Source: Bacteroidia bacterium
GTDB lineage: Bacteria > Bacteroidota > Bacteroidia > J057
Reading direction: 5' to 3'
DNA length: 64,000 nucleotides
NCBI GenBank assembly: GCA_030430205.1
Contig: JAUIGE010000024.1
Coordinates: forward strand, 1-64,000
Shown here: positions 1 through 9,000 of the stretch, in pieces
Position numbering within the stretch: position 1 is the stretch's first letter
Layout of the letters: the number at the start of each line of letters is the position of its first letter
Notes under the pieces: generated by a model
What the model was told of the DNA's origin: nothing
What the model saw: the letters and a program-made list of their open reading frames with translations, nothing else
The model's database searches: none
Position numbers and translations under genes: made by a program

Positions 1-392
1 CTGTGTCAATCTGTGTCCCTTCTTCCCCAAAACCTTCTCCAAAAAACAATTGTATTTTCTCCCAAAAATTCCGTAGCTTAAAGTATCAGGTTCTTTATCG
101 TTTCTCATACTACCAGACAAAATTGTCATACCTCCTTTTTTAACAGGATTACAGGATTTTCAGGATTAACAGGATGCCATTTGTCTTTTCTTGTAAATCC
201 TAAATATCATGTTTATCCTTTCTAAAGAATCGACACGGATTTTCGCTGATTGAACTGATTTACACCGTTCAAAAGCTGCGCAAATCAGTTATATCTGTGT
301 CAATCTGTGTCCCTTCTTCCCAAAACCTTCTCCAAAAAAACAATTGCATTTTCTCCCAAAAATTCCGTAGCTTGAAGTATCAGGTTTTTTCT
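1..392. repeat. Direct repeat pair (about 97 bp) flanking a dispersed hairpin; no gene
   Basis: Positions 1-97 and 295-392 are near-identical direct copies, beginning with ctgtgtcaatctgtgtccc and ending in ...gtatcaggtt; they differ by a few substitutions and one-base indels. The 197 bp between them contain a member of the dispersed hairpin family (141-222) and a low-complexity stretch ending in atcagttatatctgtgtcaa. I see no coding sequence in 1-394. The second copy ends about 30 bp upstream of the truncated gene at 422, so the repeat may mark the breakpoint that removed the gene's 5' part. Confidence 0.8.
141..222. repeat. Dispersed intergenic hairpin repeat, family 1, locus 1
   Basis: The left arm carries aggattacaggattttcagg and the right arm is its imperfect reverse complement (ttgtaaatcctaaatatcat). 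The same element occurs at 40354-40433 with high identity and as a variant at 26408-26488. It has no ORF and could fold into a long stem in DNA or RNA. Confidence 0.8.
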
Positions 393-421
393 GATTTTCC
401 CTTCATTTCTTCAACCCTGAT

Positions 422-892
422 ATGACTACTTTCCAAAGCCAACTCGACCAATTGTTGACCGTAGCCAACCAATGCCCCGGGGAGGGAGGCCCCGCTGTCT
501 TTCGTGCACGAAGCATCCTCACTCAATACCAGATAGAAAACTACGAAGAAGGCATGGAATACTACCACTTTTCCAACGATTGCGAATCAGGAAATGATAC
601 GGAACGAATTGGAAAAGCTGCTGAAACAAGGATTCAACCAAACTTTCGGTTTGAAGTAAGTCCTAATCCAGCCTGGAATCAGCTTCATCTGGCCTTTAAG
701 GCAGAAGGAGCAAAGCAAATAAGCTTTGAGCTTTTTGATACCTACGGGAAACGGGTTCTTCACAAACGATTTTTCCAGGAAGAAAAACAAACCGTTTTGG
801 GCATTAACCATTTTGCTTCAGGTCTTTATTTTTACCGCTGGACAGTGGACAATAAAGTACAGGAAAGTAAGCGATTCATGATTTTAAGATAA
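422..892 (+). pseudogene. 3' remnant of a T9SS type A cargo gene
   Basis: The 156-residue ORF has no signal peptide. Residues 1-35 include NQCPGEGGPAVFRARSI, which resembles the segment that usually precedes the sorting domain in large Bacteroidota surface proteins. Residues about 73-156 form a T9SS type A C-terminal domain: FEVSPNPAWNQLHL, then FELFDTYGKRV, then GLYFYRW and a basic end. In-frame sequence upstream closes at a stop at 392-394, inside the end of the direct repeat, so the exported N-terminal part is gone. The simplest reading is a gene decapitated by repeat-mediated rearrangement. A short cytoplasmic protein is possible but unlikely, because a sorting signal without a signal peptide cannot be used. 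Confidence 0.6.
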
Positions 893-907
893 AGAAGTAA
901 ACATCAA

Positions 908-946
908 GGGGCAACTGATATGTATCAGTTACCCCCTATATTTTTT
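908..946 (+). terminator. Intrinsic terminator after the T9SS remnant
   Basis: The 13-nt arms ggggcaactgata (908-920) and tatcagttacccc (923-935) pair with one mismatch around a 2-nt gap, followed by ctata and six T at 941-946. It lies 15 bp after the stop of the remnant and just ahead of the next gene. Confidence 0.8.
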
Positions 947-972
947 ATCAAATGATTCTACGACCGAAATAC

Positions 973-3120
973 ATGTTTATTCATAAATGGATTAACCTCC
1001 TTTCGTTTTTCCTCTTTCCCTTATTTTCTTTTTCTCAATACAATAATAATTGGTGCATTGGAGATTCTGTACGTCTTAGCTTTTCAACATCGCCTCCATC
1101 TGCTTTTTTTACCAATCAATCCAGTCATAAAGAACCAGGAACCACCGTATCAGATGATTCTGGAAATCTTTTGTTCTATGTAGACCATGAAGCTGTATAT
1201 AATAGAAAGAACGACATCATGTTAAATGGCGATAGCATAATGGGCAGTGCAACCATTACACAAGGAATTTTGGCAATTCCGAGGCCTCATCACTCAAATC
1301 AATATTATCTATTCAATTATGGTTATTGTGAAAACAGAACCTATTGTTTCAATTACTCCATCATTGATATGGAATTGGATAATGGTTTCGGAGGAATTAC
1401 TTTAAAAAGGAAAATAATTATTAATCCTCATGCTTATGGAAAGTATACAGAGAAGCTTCAGGCCATTAAACATGGAAATGGGGAGGATTGGTGGGTAATT
1501 ATGCATGAACAAGATTCTGATAGATTTTTACGATTTTTTATAGACAGTACATTAATCCAAGGACCCTCATGGCAGAGTATCGGAAATAGACATGGCACAG
1601 GGTCTAACTATGGTCAGTTAATCGCAAGCCAGGATGGGAAAAAACTTGCCGCCGTTTCAGGAAATGGAATGATTGATGTTTTCGATTTTGATCGATGTTC
1701 TGGCAAATTGTCAAACCACTTATATCTTGGAGATGGGACTTCATCTTTCTATGGTTGTTCCTTTTCTCCCTCAGGGCGTTTTTTTTATGTCTCCAACTGG
1801 GCTTATGATTCTACACGTATAATTATTCAATTCGATTTATGGTCACCTAGTCCTAAATTCAGTCAAAAGGAAATTTGGAATTCAACCAATTTAATAGATT
1901 GGACTGGTCAGCACTTATTGGGTCCAGATGGGAAAATATACATTTCTCACATGCTGTTTAGTTCTCTACCAATACATATTCCCTCAATCATTAGGCAAAA
2001 GTTAACGGTTATTCAAAATCCAGATTCTCTGGGAATAGTCTGTGATATACGCCCACATAGTTTTGATGTGAGTCCTTTTAGAACTTTTGTCCACCTCCCC
2101 AATCTCCCCAACTTCAACCTGGGCCCCCTCCTCCCACCCCCCGCTAACGCAGGCCCCAACCGCACCACCACCTGCGTCGCAGACTCCGCCCTCCTCGGCA
2201 CACCCGCACAAGCGGGCTACCTCTACGCCTGGCAGCCCGCCGCTGGCCTCAGCGACCCCAACATCGCTCAGCCCAAGGCCAGCCCCGGCCAAACCACCAC
2301 CTACATCCTCACCGTCATAGACACATCCCGCTCCTGCGAAAATGTCTCCACCGATACCGTTATCGTGACTTATGAACCTGCTATCAGCAGCTTCAGCCTA
2401 GATGCCGGGCCGGACCGCAGCGGCTGTCCGGGAGAAGGGCTGCGAATAGGCCTGGAGGAAAACCCCAACTGGCACTACCAGTGGCAGCCCGAAACCGGCC
2501 TGGATGATCCCCAAAAAGCACGGCCCAGGGCACGCCTGCAAAGCAGCCAGCGATATATCCTGCGGGTAACCGACCGCACAGAACTCTGCGAAAAAATCGC
2601 TTACGATACCGTGGACGTGCAGATCGAAAACCCGCAATATGCAGAGGCAGGGCCGGATATGCTGCTCTGCGAGGGCATAGAAATGGCTGATACGATTGGC
2701 GTCAGGCCCATTCCCGGCGCGGTCTATAGCTGGTTTCCGGCCTTTGGGCTGGATGATCCTGAGGCCGCGCAGCCGATGGTGAGGCTGCAACAGCCGCAGC
2801 TGTATCGCCTGCAAGTGACTGTGGACACTTTTTGTGTGAGTTGGGACTCGGTATTTGTACAGGTCGAGCCTTGTACAAAAATCTTCGCGCCCAGCGCCAT
2901 CAGCCCCAATGGCGATGGCATCAATGATGTTTTTATCATCACCAATCTGCCGCCAGGCAGTAGCTTCCAGGTCTGGAACCGCTGGGGCAATCGCGTCTAT
3001 CAGAGCGATAGCTATGGGAATGACTGGCAGCCTAATCAGCTGCCGGAGGGGGTGTATGTCTGGCGCCTGCGGACGCAGGCGGGGGAGGATTTGCGGGGGA
3101 CGGTGACGGTGATACGGTAG
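973..3120 (+). CDS. Gliding-motility-type (T9SS type B) cargo protein with N-terminal propeller-like domain
   Basis: I chose the ATG at 973, not 952, because it starts directly with a signal peptide (MFIHKWINLLSFFLFPLFSFS). Residues about 25-370 look like the propeller-like head found in many CHU_C proteins (SPSGRFFYVSN, LLGPDGKIYISH). Three Ig/PKD-like repeats follow, each opening with AGPN/AGPD and holding YxWxPxxGLxDPxxAxP. The end is the T9SS type B domain: FAPSAISPNGDGINDVF, FQVWNRWGNRVYQS, LPEGVYVWRL. The protein should be exported by Sec and then displayed or released by T9SS. Base composition changes abruptly near 2085: about 37% GC in a sample at 1201-1260 against about 72% at 2161-2220. 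The ligand is unknown. Confidence 0.85.
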   Translation: MFIHKWINLLSFFLFPLFSFSQYNNNWCIGDSVRLSFSTSPPSAFFTNQSSHKEPGTTVSDDSGNLLFYVDHEAVYNRKNDIMLNGDSIMGSATITQGILAIPRPHHSNQYYLFNYGYCENRTYCFNYSIIDMELDNGFGGITLKRKIIINPHAYGKYTEKLQAIKHGNGEDWWVIMHEQDSDRFLRFFIDSTLIQGPSWQSIGNRHGTGSNYGQLIASQDGKKLAAVSGNGMIDVFDFDRCSGKLSNHLYLGDGTSSFYGCSFSPSGRFFYVSNWAYDSTRIIIQFDLWSPSPKFSQKEIWNSTNLIDWTGQHLLGPDGKIYISHMLFSSLPIHIPSIIRQKLTVIQNPDSLGIVCDIRPHSFDVSPFRTFVHLPNLPNFNLGPLLPPPANAGPNRTTTCVADSALLGTPAQAGYLYAWQPAAGLSDPNIAQPKASPGQTTTYILTVIDTSRSCENVSTDTVIVTYEPAISSFSLDAGPDRSGCPGEGLRIGLEENPNWHYQWQPETGLDDPQKARPRARLQSSQRYILRVTDRTELCEKIAYDTVDVQIENPQYAEAGPDMLLCEGIEMADTIGVRPIPGAVYSWFPAFGLDDPEAAQPMVRLQQPQLYRLQVTVDTFCVSWDSVFVQVEPCTKIFAPSAISPNGDGINDVFIITNLPPGSSFQVWNRWGNRVYQSDSYGNDWQPNQLPEGVYVWRLRTQAGEDLRGTVTVIR

Positions 3121-3235
3121 GTTGATCCTAAAAAATCCTATCATCCTGTCTATTCAGGGAAAGAAGAAAAAGGTTTAAACACCCTCCACCCTACCATTCT
3201 TTTCAGCGAATCCCATTTCAACGGTTCTTTTTTCC

Positions 3236-3243
3236 TAAGTTTG
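3236..3243 (+). promoter_or_regulatory. Candidate -7 element (TAnnTTTG) for the DUF445 gene
   Basis: TAAGTTTG is an exact match to the Bacteroidota -7 consensus, 49 bp upstream of the ATG at 3293. A clear -33 TTTG is missing (only tttc at 3216-3219, 16 bp away), so the assignment is tentative. Confidence 0.4.
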
Positions 3244-3292
3244 AGCCCACAAACTTGCAAACCATCAAACGCATGAACCTTCAAACATCCCC

Positions 3293-4546
3293 ATGAGCTG
3301 GTTTTCTAACATAGATCAGGATGCTTTCCTGGAAATCCTCAAATATGTGGCGATTCCCTTCGTAGGTGGCTTTGTGGGCTGGTTTACCAATGTCATTGCG
3401 CTCAAGATGACCTTTTATCCCGTCAACTTTGTGGGGATCAAAAAGCTAAGACTGGGCTGGCAGGGGATCATCCCCTCCAAAGCTTCCAGCATGGCTGAAA
3501 AAGCGGTGGACCTCATGACCACCAAACTGGTCAGGATCGAGGAGCAGTTTGCGCGCATCGAGCCTCTCCGCGTAGCGGATGAGATGGCACCTGCCCTCAT
3601 GCGCCTTTCCGAGGAAATCATCAATGAAACCATGGAGGAAGAGCTTCCCCTGATCTGGGAGAGTGTACCTCCTCTGGTCAAAAAGCGCATTTATGCGCGG
3701 GCAGCAGAAGAACTTCCCGAGGTCGTCGAAGAGTTGATGATCGATGTCAAAACGAATATCAATGAGCTATTCGACCTCAAAACAATGGTGGTGGAAGAGC
3801 TGGAAAATGACAAACCGCTGCTGAATTATATCTTTCAGAAGGTAGGAGAAGATGAGTTTAAGTTTATAGAGCGCTCGGGCTTCTATTTTGGTTTTTTGTT
3901 TGGCATCGTTCAGGCCCTTGTTTTTGCCTGGGTTTATAATCCGGCGACGCTTTCGGGACTTTGGATACTGCCCCTTTTTGGGCTGTTTATCGGCTGGGCC
4001 ACCAACTGGCTGGCCCTCAAGATGATCTTTGAGCCGATGCTGCCCAAAAAATATGGGCCGTGGACCTTTCAGGGCCTTTTCCTCAAAAGGCAAAAAGAAG
4101 TCGCTTCAGAATATGCCAAAATCATCGCGGAGAAGATTCTCACTTCCCGCAATATTTTCGAAAGCATGATCGAAGGCCCCGCCTCAGACAGGCTGATCTC
4201 CCTCATCCAAAAGCATGTCAAAAAAGCCGTAGACGCCACCGTGGGCCTCAGCAAACCTTTGCTGCAGATTTCCACGGGTACCCGCAAATACATGCAGATA
4301 AAGGCGCATATCGCCAACCGCTTTGTGGAAGAACTACCCGGATCCATCCGGCATATTTTCGGCTATGCCGAAGAAGCACTTGCCATTCAGGAAACCCTGG
4401 AGGAGAAAATGGCGGGCCTCTCGCCCATTGAATTTGAGGCTTTTCTCCGCCCTGTATTCCAGGAAGATGAAGCCAAATTGATAGCCGTCGGGGCCGTTTT
4501 AGGAGCCCTGGCAGGCATCGCCCAATTATTCCTTCTATTCATTTAA
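3293..4546 (+). CDS. DUF445 family membrane protein
   Basis: This 417-residue protein has the DUF445 (YheB/YjiN-like) layout: an N-terminal membrane segment (residues about 13-36) with GWFTNVIALKM, a long helical domain, a second membrane pair (about 200-245) with the related motif GWATNWLALKM, and a final hydrophobic segment ending at the stop. The repeated GW-TN--ALKM motif is the family signature and indicates an internal duplication. The family has no firmly established activity; a role in the envelope is inferred from topology. The next gene begins 6 bp later in the same reading frame, with a single TAA between them, so the two are surely cotranscribed. Confidence 0.85.
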   Translation: MSWFSNIDQDAFLEILKYVAIPFVGGFVGWFTNVIALKMTFYPVNFVGIKKLRLGWQGIIPSKASSMAEKAVDLMTTKLVRIEEQFARIEPLRVADEMAPALMRLSEEIINETMEEELPLIWESVPPLVKKRIYARAAEELPEVVEELMIDVKTNINELFDLKTMVVEELENDKPLLNYIFQKVGEDEFKFIERSGFYFGFLFGIVQALVFAWVYNPATLSGLWILPLFGLFIGWATNWLALKMIFEPMLPKKYGPWTFQGLFLKRQKEVASEYAKIIAEKILTSRNIFESMIEGPASDRLISLIQKHVKKAVDATVGLSKPLLQISTGTRKYMQIKAHIANRFVEELPGSIRHIFGYAEEALAIQETLEEKMAGLSPIEFEAFLRPVFQEDEAKLIAVGAVLGALAGIAQLFLLFI

Positions 4547-4552
4547 CAAAGC

Positions 4553-5851
4553 GTGCAACTCAACATCCACCTCCCCACCGATGAGATTGCCAAACAGGTA
4601 AACCACTTATATGGGCAGGTCATTTTTGATGGAGAAGTTGCAGAGTTGGGCCTGCGGATAAAAATCCGCAAGAGAGCGCCTATCCAGGTTTTTTGTAAAG
4701 ATGACAAGCTCTATGTAGAAGCTCCTTTGGAGGTCTATACCAAGGTGATATTGAAGGAAAAATTCTTAGGGATTTTTGATGTCATCACGCCCAATATAGA
4801 AGAAACAGATTTTGAGATCACGGCTCAATATGAGACGAGCATCCGGGAGGACGCGTACTGGCGGCTCAAGGCGAATACCACAGCGGATTTTAGCTGGGAC
4901 AGGAAGCCCCAATGGAACCTGCTGGTGTTCAAAGTGCGCATCAGCTCGCTGATAAAACCTTTTATCAAAACCCAGATCCAGGAGGTAGCCGAAAGGATCA
5001 ATGATTTTATCGAAAAGGAAATCCAGCTGGAGCGCCATGCGCAAACGGCCTGGCAAACAGCCTGTTTGCCTATAAGGTTGGAGGAAAATCCTCCGCTCTG
5101 GCTGATGATTCATCCTGAAAGGCAGGATGCCTTCCGGCGGCCCATCCACTTCGGTAAAGAAGAAATCTTTACGGATATTTCTCTCCCTGTCAACCTGCAT
5201 GCTTACCTGGGGAAAGCCCGGGAGAGCGGCGAAAAGACAGAAATGCCTCCTTTTGAAGAAAAGGATGAAATCGAAAAAGTTTTTCAAACCCAGCTAAGCT
5301 CTCACCTTCCCTACAGGGATTTATGTGCCCTCCTGATAGGCCAGGATATCGCCCTGGACAAGGAGCGTTTGCAGTTTCATATCCGCTCCATGGGTATGAA
5401 AACCAAAAACGGCAAGCTCAATACCAGCCTGAGTTTACAGGGTTCTTTGAAACGTTTTGGCAGACGTTTTCCTTTCCGGCTGGTTATGTTTATCAGTACC
5501 CGACCTTACATAGATCCCGAAAACGGGCGAATCAAAATCCAGCTCCTGGATCATGAGTTTCTCACCCCTCACTGGTGGCTAAAAGCCTATAAACGCCTCG
5601 CCAGCAAGGCTTTCGCCAAACAACTCACCAGAGGCTTGAACGACTTCATCGAAAGTATTGACCAACAGGTCGTTGAGCGAATCAGAGAAGCCTTAATGGG
5701 GAGGGAAATAGATGATCTATTGAGGCTCCATGGCTCTTTAGATGCTTTTGAGCATACGGAGCTGCTGATTCATCCCCATGAATTGGAACTCCGCTCAACT
5801 TTAAAGGGCGAACTTCAGGTGAAAATAATCCTCGCTGCTCAAGCGGCTTAG
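4553..5851 (+). CDS. DUF4403 family protein (GTG start)
   Basis: The 432 residues match the Bacteroidota DUF4403 family: an opening strand (QLNIHLPTDEIAKQVNHLYG), then KIRKRAPIQVF, a central repeat of the same fold (FQTQLSSHLPYRDLCALLIGQDI) and FLTPHWWLKAYKRLA near the end. The family is usually exported, but here the domain begins at the first residue and no signal peptide is present. The start must be GTG at 4553; the codons before it (CAA AGC) follow the TAA of the DUF445 gene in the same frame. I see no ribosome-binding site, so translation probably depends on coupling to the upstream gene. A lipid-binding role would be speculation. Confidence 0.75.
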   Translation: MQLNIHLPTDEIAKQVNHLYGQVIFDGEVAELGLRIKIRKRAPIQVFCKDDKLYVEAPLEVYTKVILKEKFLGIFDVITPNIEETDFEITAQYETSIREDAYWRLKANTTADFSWDRKPQWNLLVFKVRISSLIKPFIKTQIQEVAERINDFIEKEIQLERHAQTAWQTACLPIRLEENPPLWLMIHPERQDAFRRPIHFGKEEIFTDISLPVNLHAYLGKARESGEKTEMPPFEEKDEIEKVFQTQLSSHLPYRDLCALLIGQDIALDKERLQFHIRSMGMKTKNGKLNTSLSLQGSLKRFGRRFPFRLVMFISTRPYIDPENGRIKIQLLDHEFLTPHWWLKAYKRLASKAFAKQLTRGLNDFIESIDQQVVERIREALMGREIDDLLRLHGSLDAFEHTELLIHPHELELRSTLKGELQVKIILAAQAA

Positions 5852-5934
5852 ACACTTTCTTCCTCAGCAAGCACGGATATCCCAACCCCTCCGGGTGTGA
5901 CAGGCTTTAATGGCAGATTAGCTGATAAAAGTTC

Positions 5935-5965
5935 TTTGCCTCCGAGCCTAAAATCCGTACCTTTC
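5935..5965 (+). promoter_or_regulatory. Bacteroidota-type promoter for the alpha-2-macroglobulin gene
   Basis: TTTG at 5935-5938, a 19-bp spacer, then TACCTTTC at 5958-5965 (7 of 8 to TAnnTTTG). The start codon is 37 bp further at 6003, leaving room for a short leader. Confidence 0.55.
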
Positions 5966-6002
5966 AACAAGCTAAAATTCCAACCATTAAAAGCCATTTC
6001 TC

Positions 6003-9000
6003 ATGACAAAACGAGCACCGATCTATCTTTTGATTGGCCTGGGTATCGTCGTTTTTCTCAGCGCCCTGGTCCTGTATGTGACGCCCCTCAAGGCGAGCAA
6101 AACCCTCCCTATCTACAATCCTGCTTTTGACAATTATTTGTCCGCATTTACCGCAGGTGAAATTTCAAAGCAGTCTGATGTCAAGGTTCGATTTGCTTCT
6201 TCTATCGTTGACTCGACCCTGGTCGGTCAGGAGATCAGCAAAAAACACTTTGAAATCGAGCCGGGCATCGATGGCCAACTCCGCTGGCTTGATACAAGAA
6301 CGCTCATTTTTGAGCCTTCCAGACCCTTCCAATCCAACGCACTCTATACCGTCCAATTGGCCATGGATGCCTTTATTGCCGATATAGAGCCCAGCCTTAC
6401 CCACTTCAACTTCTTCTTCCGGACCCAGCCCCAGAGCTTCAAAATTGAAATGCTGGGCAATGAAAGTTCGGAAGATGAGCTTTCCCGTTACCAACTCGTC
6501 AAAGGCCAGATCCGCTCGCTGGATATAGAGCCCGTTGAGAATATTGAAAAAATGGTTCAGGCTACGCTTGAAGGGAAAAATCGCAAAATCCATTGGAAAC
6601 ACGATCCGGAGGCAAAAATTTATCTCTTCGAAATTGACAGCCTGGAGCGCCAGACCGATGCTCAAAAGCTGAACATTTCCTGGGATGCATCCATCATAGA
6701 GCTTGAAGGAAAAGGGGAAGAAAAAATCAACATTCCTGCTTTAGGCAATTTTAAAACCACTCAAATCCTCGCCTTCAACGGCAGCTCTCCCTATATTCAA
6801 ATCGACTTTTCGGAACCCCTCCAGCCGACCCAAAACCTCAATGGATTGATTCGACTGGCTCATCACGAACTCACCTATGTTATTGAGGGAAATCAGGTAA
6901 AGGTTTTTCCCAAAAGAAGGCCAAAGGGTGCAACCGAAATCGTCGTTCTTCAAGGTATTGAAAACAGAAAAGGCCATCGAAGTCAGCAGGACTTCAGGCA
7001 GACATTGACTTTTGAAGAAGCAAAACCGGAACTTAAACTTGTCGGCAATGGGGTCATCATCCCCCAATCCCAAAGCCTACCTTTTATTTTTGAAGCCATA
7101 GGCCTAAAAGCAGTCGATGTGCGTGTGATCCGGATTTTTGAGGATAATATCCAGCAATTTCTGCAAATCAACCGCTTAGGGGAAGAAAATGAACTGAAAA
7201 GAGTCGGCAGAATCGTTGCACGCAAAGAGATTTCGCTGGACAAAAATCCCCAAACAGACCTTCGTCAATGGAATACCCATGCCATTGACCTGAGCAGCCT
7301 GATTCAAACACAACCCGGAGCCATCTACCAGGTGGCCATCGGTTTCAAAAAAGCCTATTACGTAGATGCCTGCGAAGCAACTCCAACGCCTGTCACCCAA
7401 AACATGAAAGCAGAAAAGGACATGCTTGCTGTGGATTGGGATTGGGATACCTATGAGGAATCCGGTGAGGACAGCTACTGGGACTACTGGAGTGAAGATT
7501 ACAGATATGACCACAGAAATGATCCTTGTAAAGACGCATACTACAACTCAGGCAGAGTCATCAAACGAAATGTCCTCGCCTCTGACCTGGGGCTGATTGC
7601 CAAAAGAGGAGATGATGAGATGTTTATCGCTGTCACCGATCTCAAAACAACTGACCCCAAAGCCAACGTTCAGTTGGAAGTCTACAACTACCAGCAGCAA
7701 TTGCTTACCACGGTTAGCACAAATGAAGACGGAATTGCCAATATCCGCTTAAGCAAAGCACCCTATCTGCTGCTTGCCAGATCAGGCAAACAGAGAGGCT
7801 ACCTTCGTCTGGACGATGGAAGTTCTCTTTCTCTCAGCCGCTTTGATATTCAGGGCGTTAGCTATCACAAAGGCATTAAAGGATACCTATATGGAGAAAG
7901 GGGTGTCTGGCGACCAGGTGATGAAATTTTTCTCAATTTCATCCTCGAAGACAAAAACAAGAGTCTTCCTTCAGCACATCCACTCGTCTTCGAATTATTT
8001 AATCCCAAAGGTCAAAGAGTTGACAACATCATCAATACCTCCGGCACAGGAGGAATTTACAGCTTCACAACCCAAACAGCTCCTGATGCGCCTACCGGAA
8101 ATTATCTGGCCAGGGTAAAAGTAGGAGGTGCTACTTTTGAAAAAAGCCTGAAAGTTGAGACCATTGTTCCTAACAGGCTAAAACTCCTTCTGGATTTTGG
8201 CGTGGATGCCCTTTCCAATGAAACCCGCAGTCTTAAGTCAGAGCTTGCCGTTACCTGGCTTCATGGTGCGATTGCCAGAAATATGGATACAGAGGTGAAG
8301 GTTACCTTAAAACAAGGTCATACAAGTTTTGCCAAATACCTTGATTACCATTTTAATGATCCTACGAGGAGCTTCAATTCGGAGGAAAAAGTGTTGTTCA
8401 CAGGTAAATTGGATGAAAATGGAAAGGCACAGATTCCCTGTAATATACAAGCTTCCGGCGCTGCGCCTGGCCAGCTTGTCGCCAACTTTGTGGGCCGGGT
8501 GATGGAGCCGGGAGGCAATGCCAGCACCGACCGCTTTAGCCTGCCTTTCCATCCTTATGATGTGTATACAGGGGTAAAACTACCTAAAGGGGACGCCGCC
8601 AGAGGCATGTTACTGACCGATATAGATCACGAAGTAAAAATTGTAACTCTTGATAACAAAGGAAACCCCGTGTCCAAAGAAGGAGTTCGTGTCAAATTAT
8701 ATAAGCTCAATTGGAAATGGTGGTGGGACAAATCTTCTGATGAAGACCTGGGCGCATATATCGGCCGGAGCCATAGCCGCCTTTTACAGGAAGGCACCAT
8801 CAACACAGTTAATGGCAAAGGAAGCTGGAAGCTTAGGATCAACTACCCCCAATGGGGCAGGTACCTCGTACGGGTGGAAGAACCCGGTGGCCATGCCACC
8901 GGACAGATTGTCTACATCGACTGGCCCGGTTGGGCCGGGCGTGCCCAAAGCGACAACCCTGGCGGTGCCAAGATGCTTGTCTTTGCTTCAGACAAAAGCA

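Noticed and set aside
2398-3144. 248-residue ORF antisense to the T9SS type B gene
   Set aside because: It is a GC-rich shadow of the sorting-domain region, with no recognisable motif.
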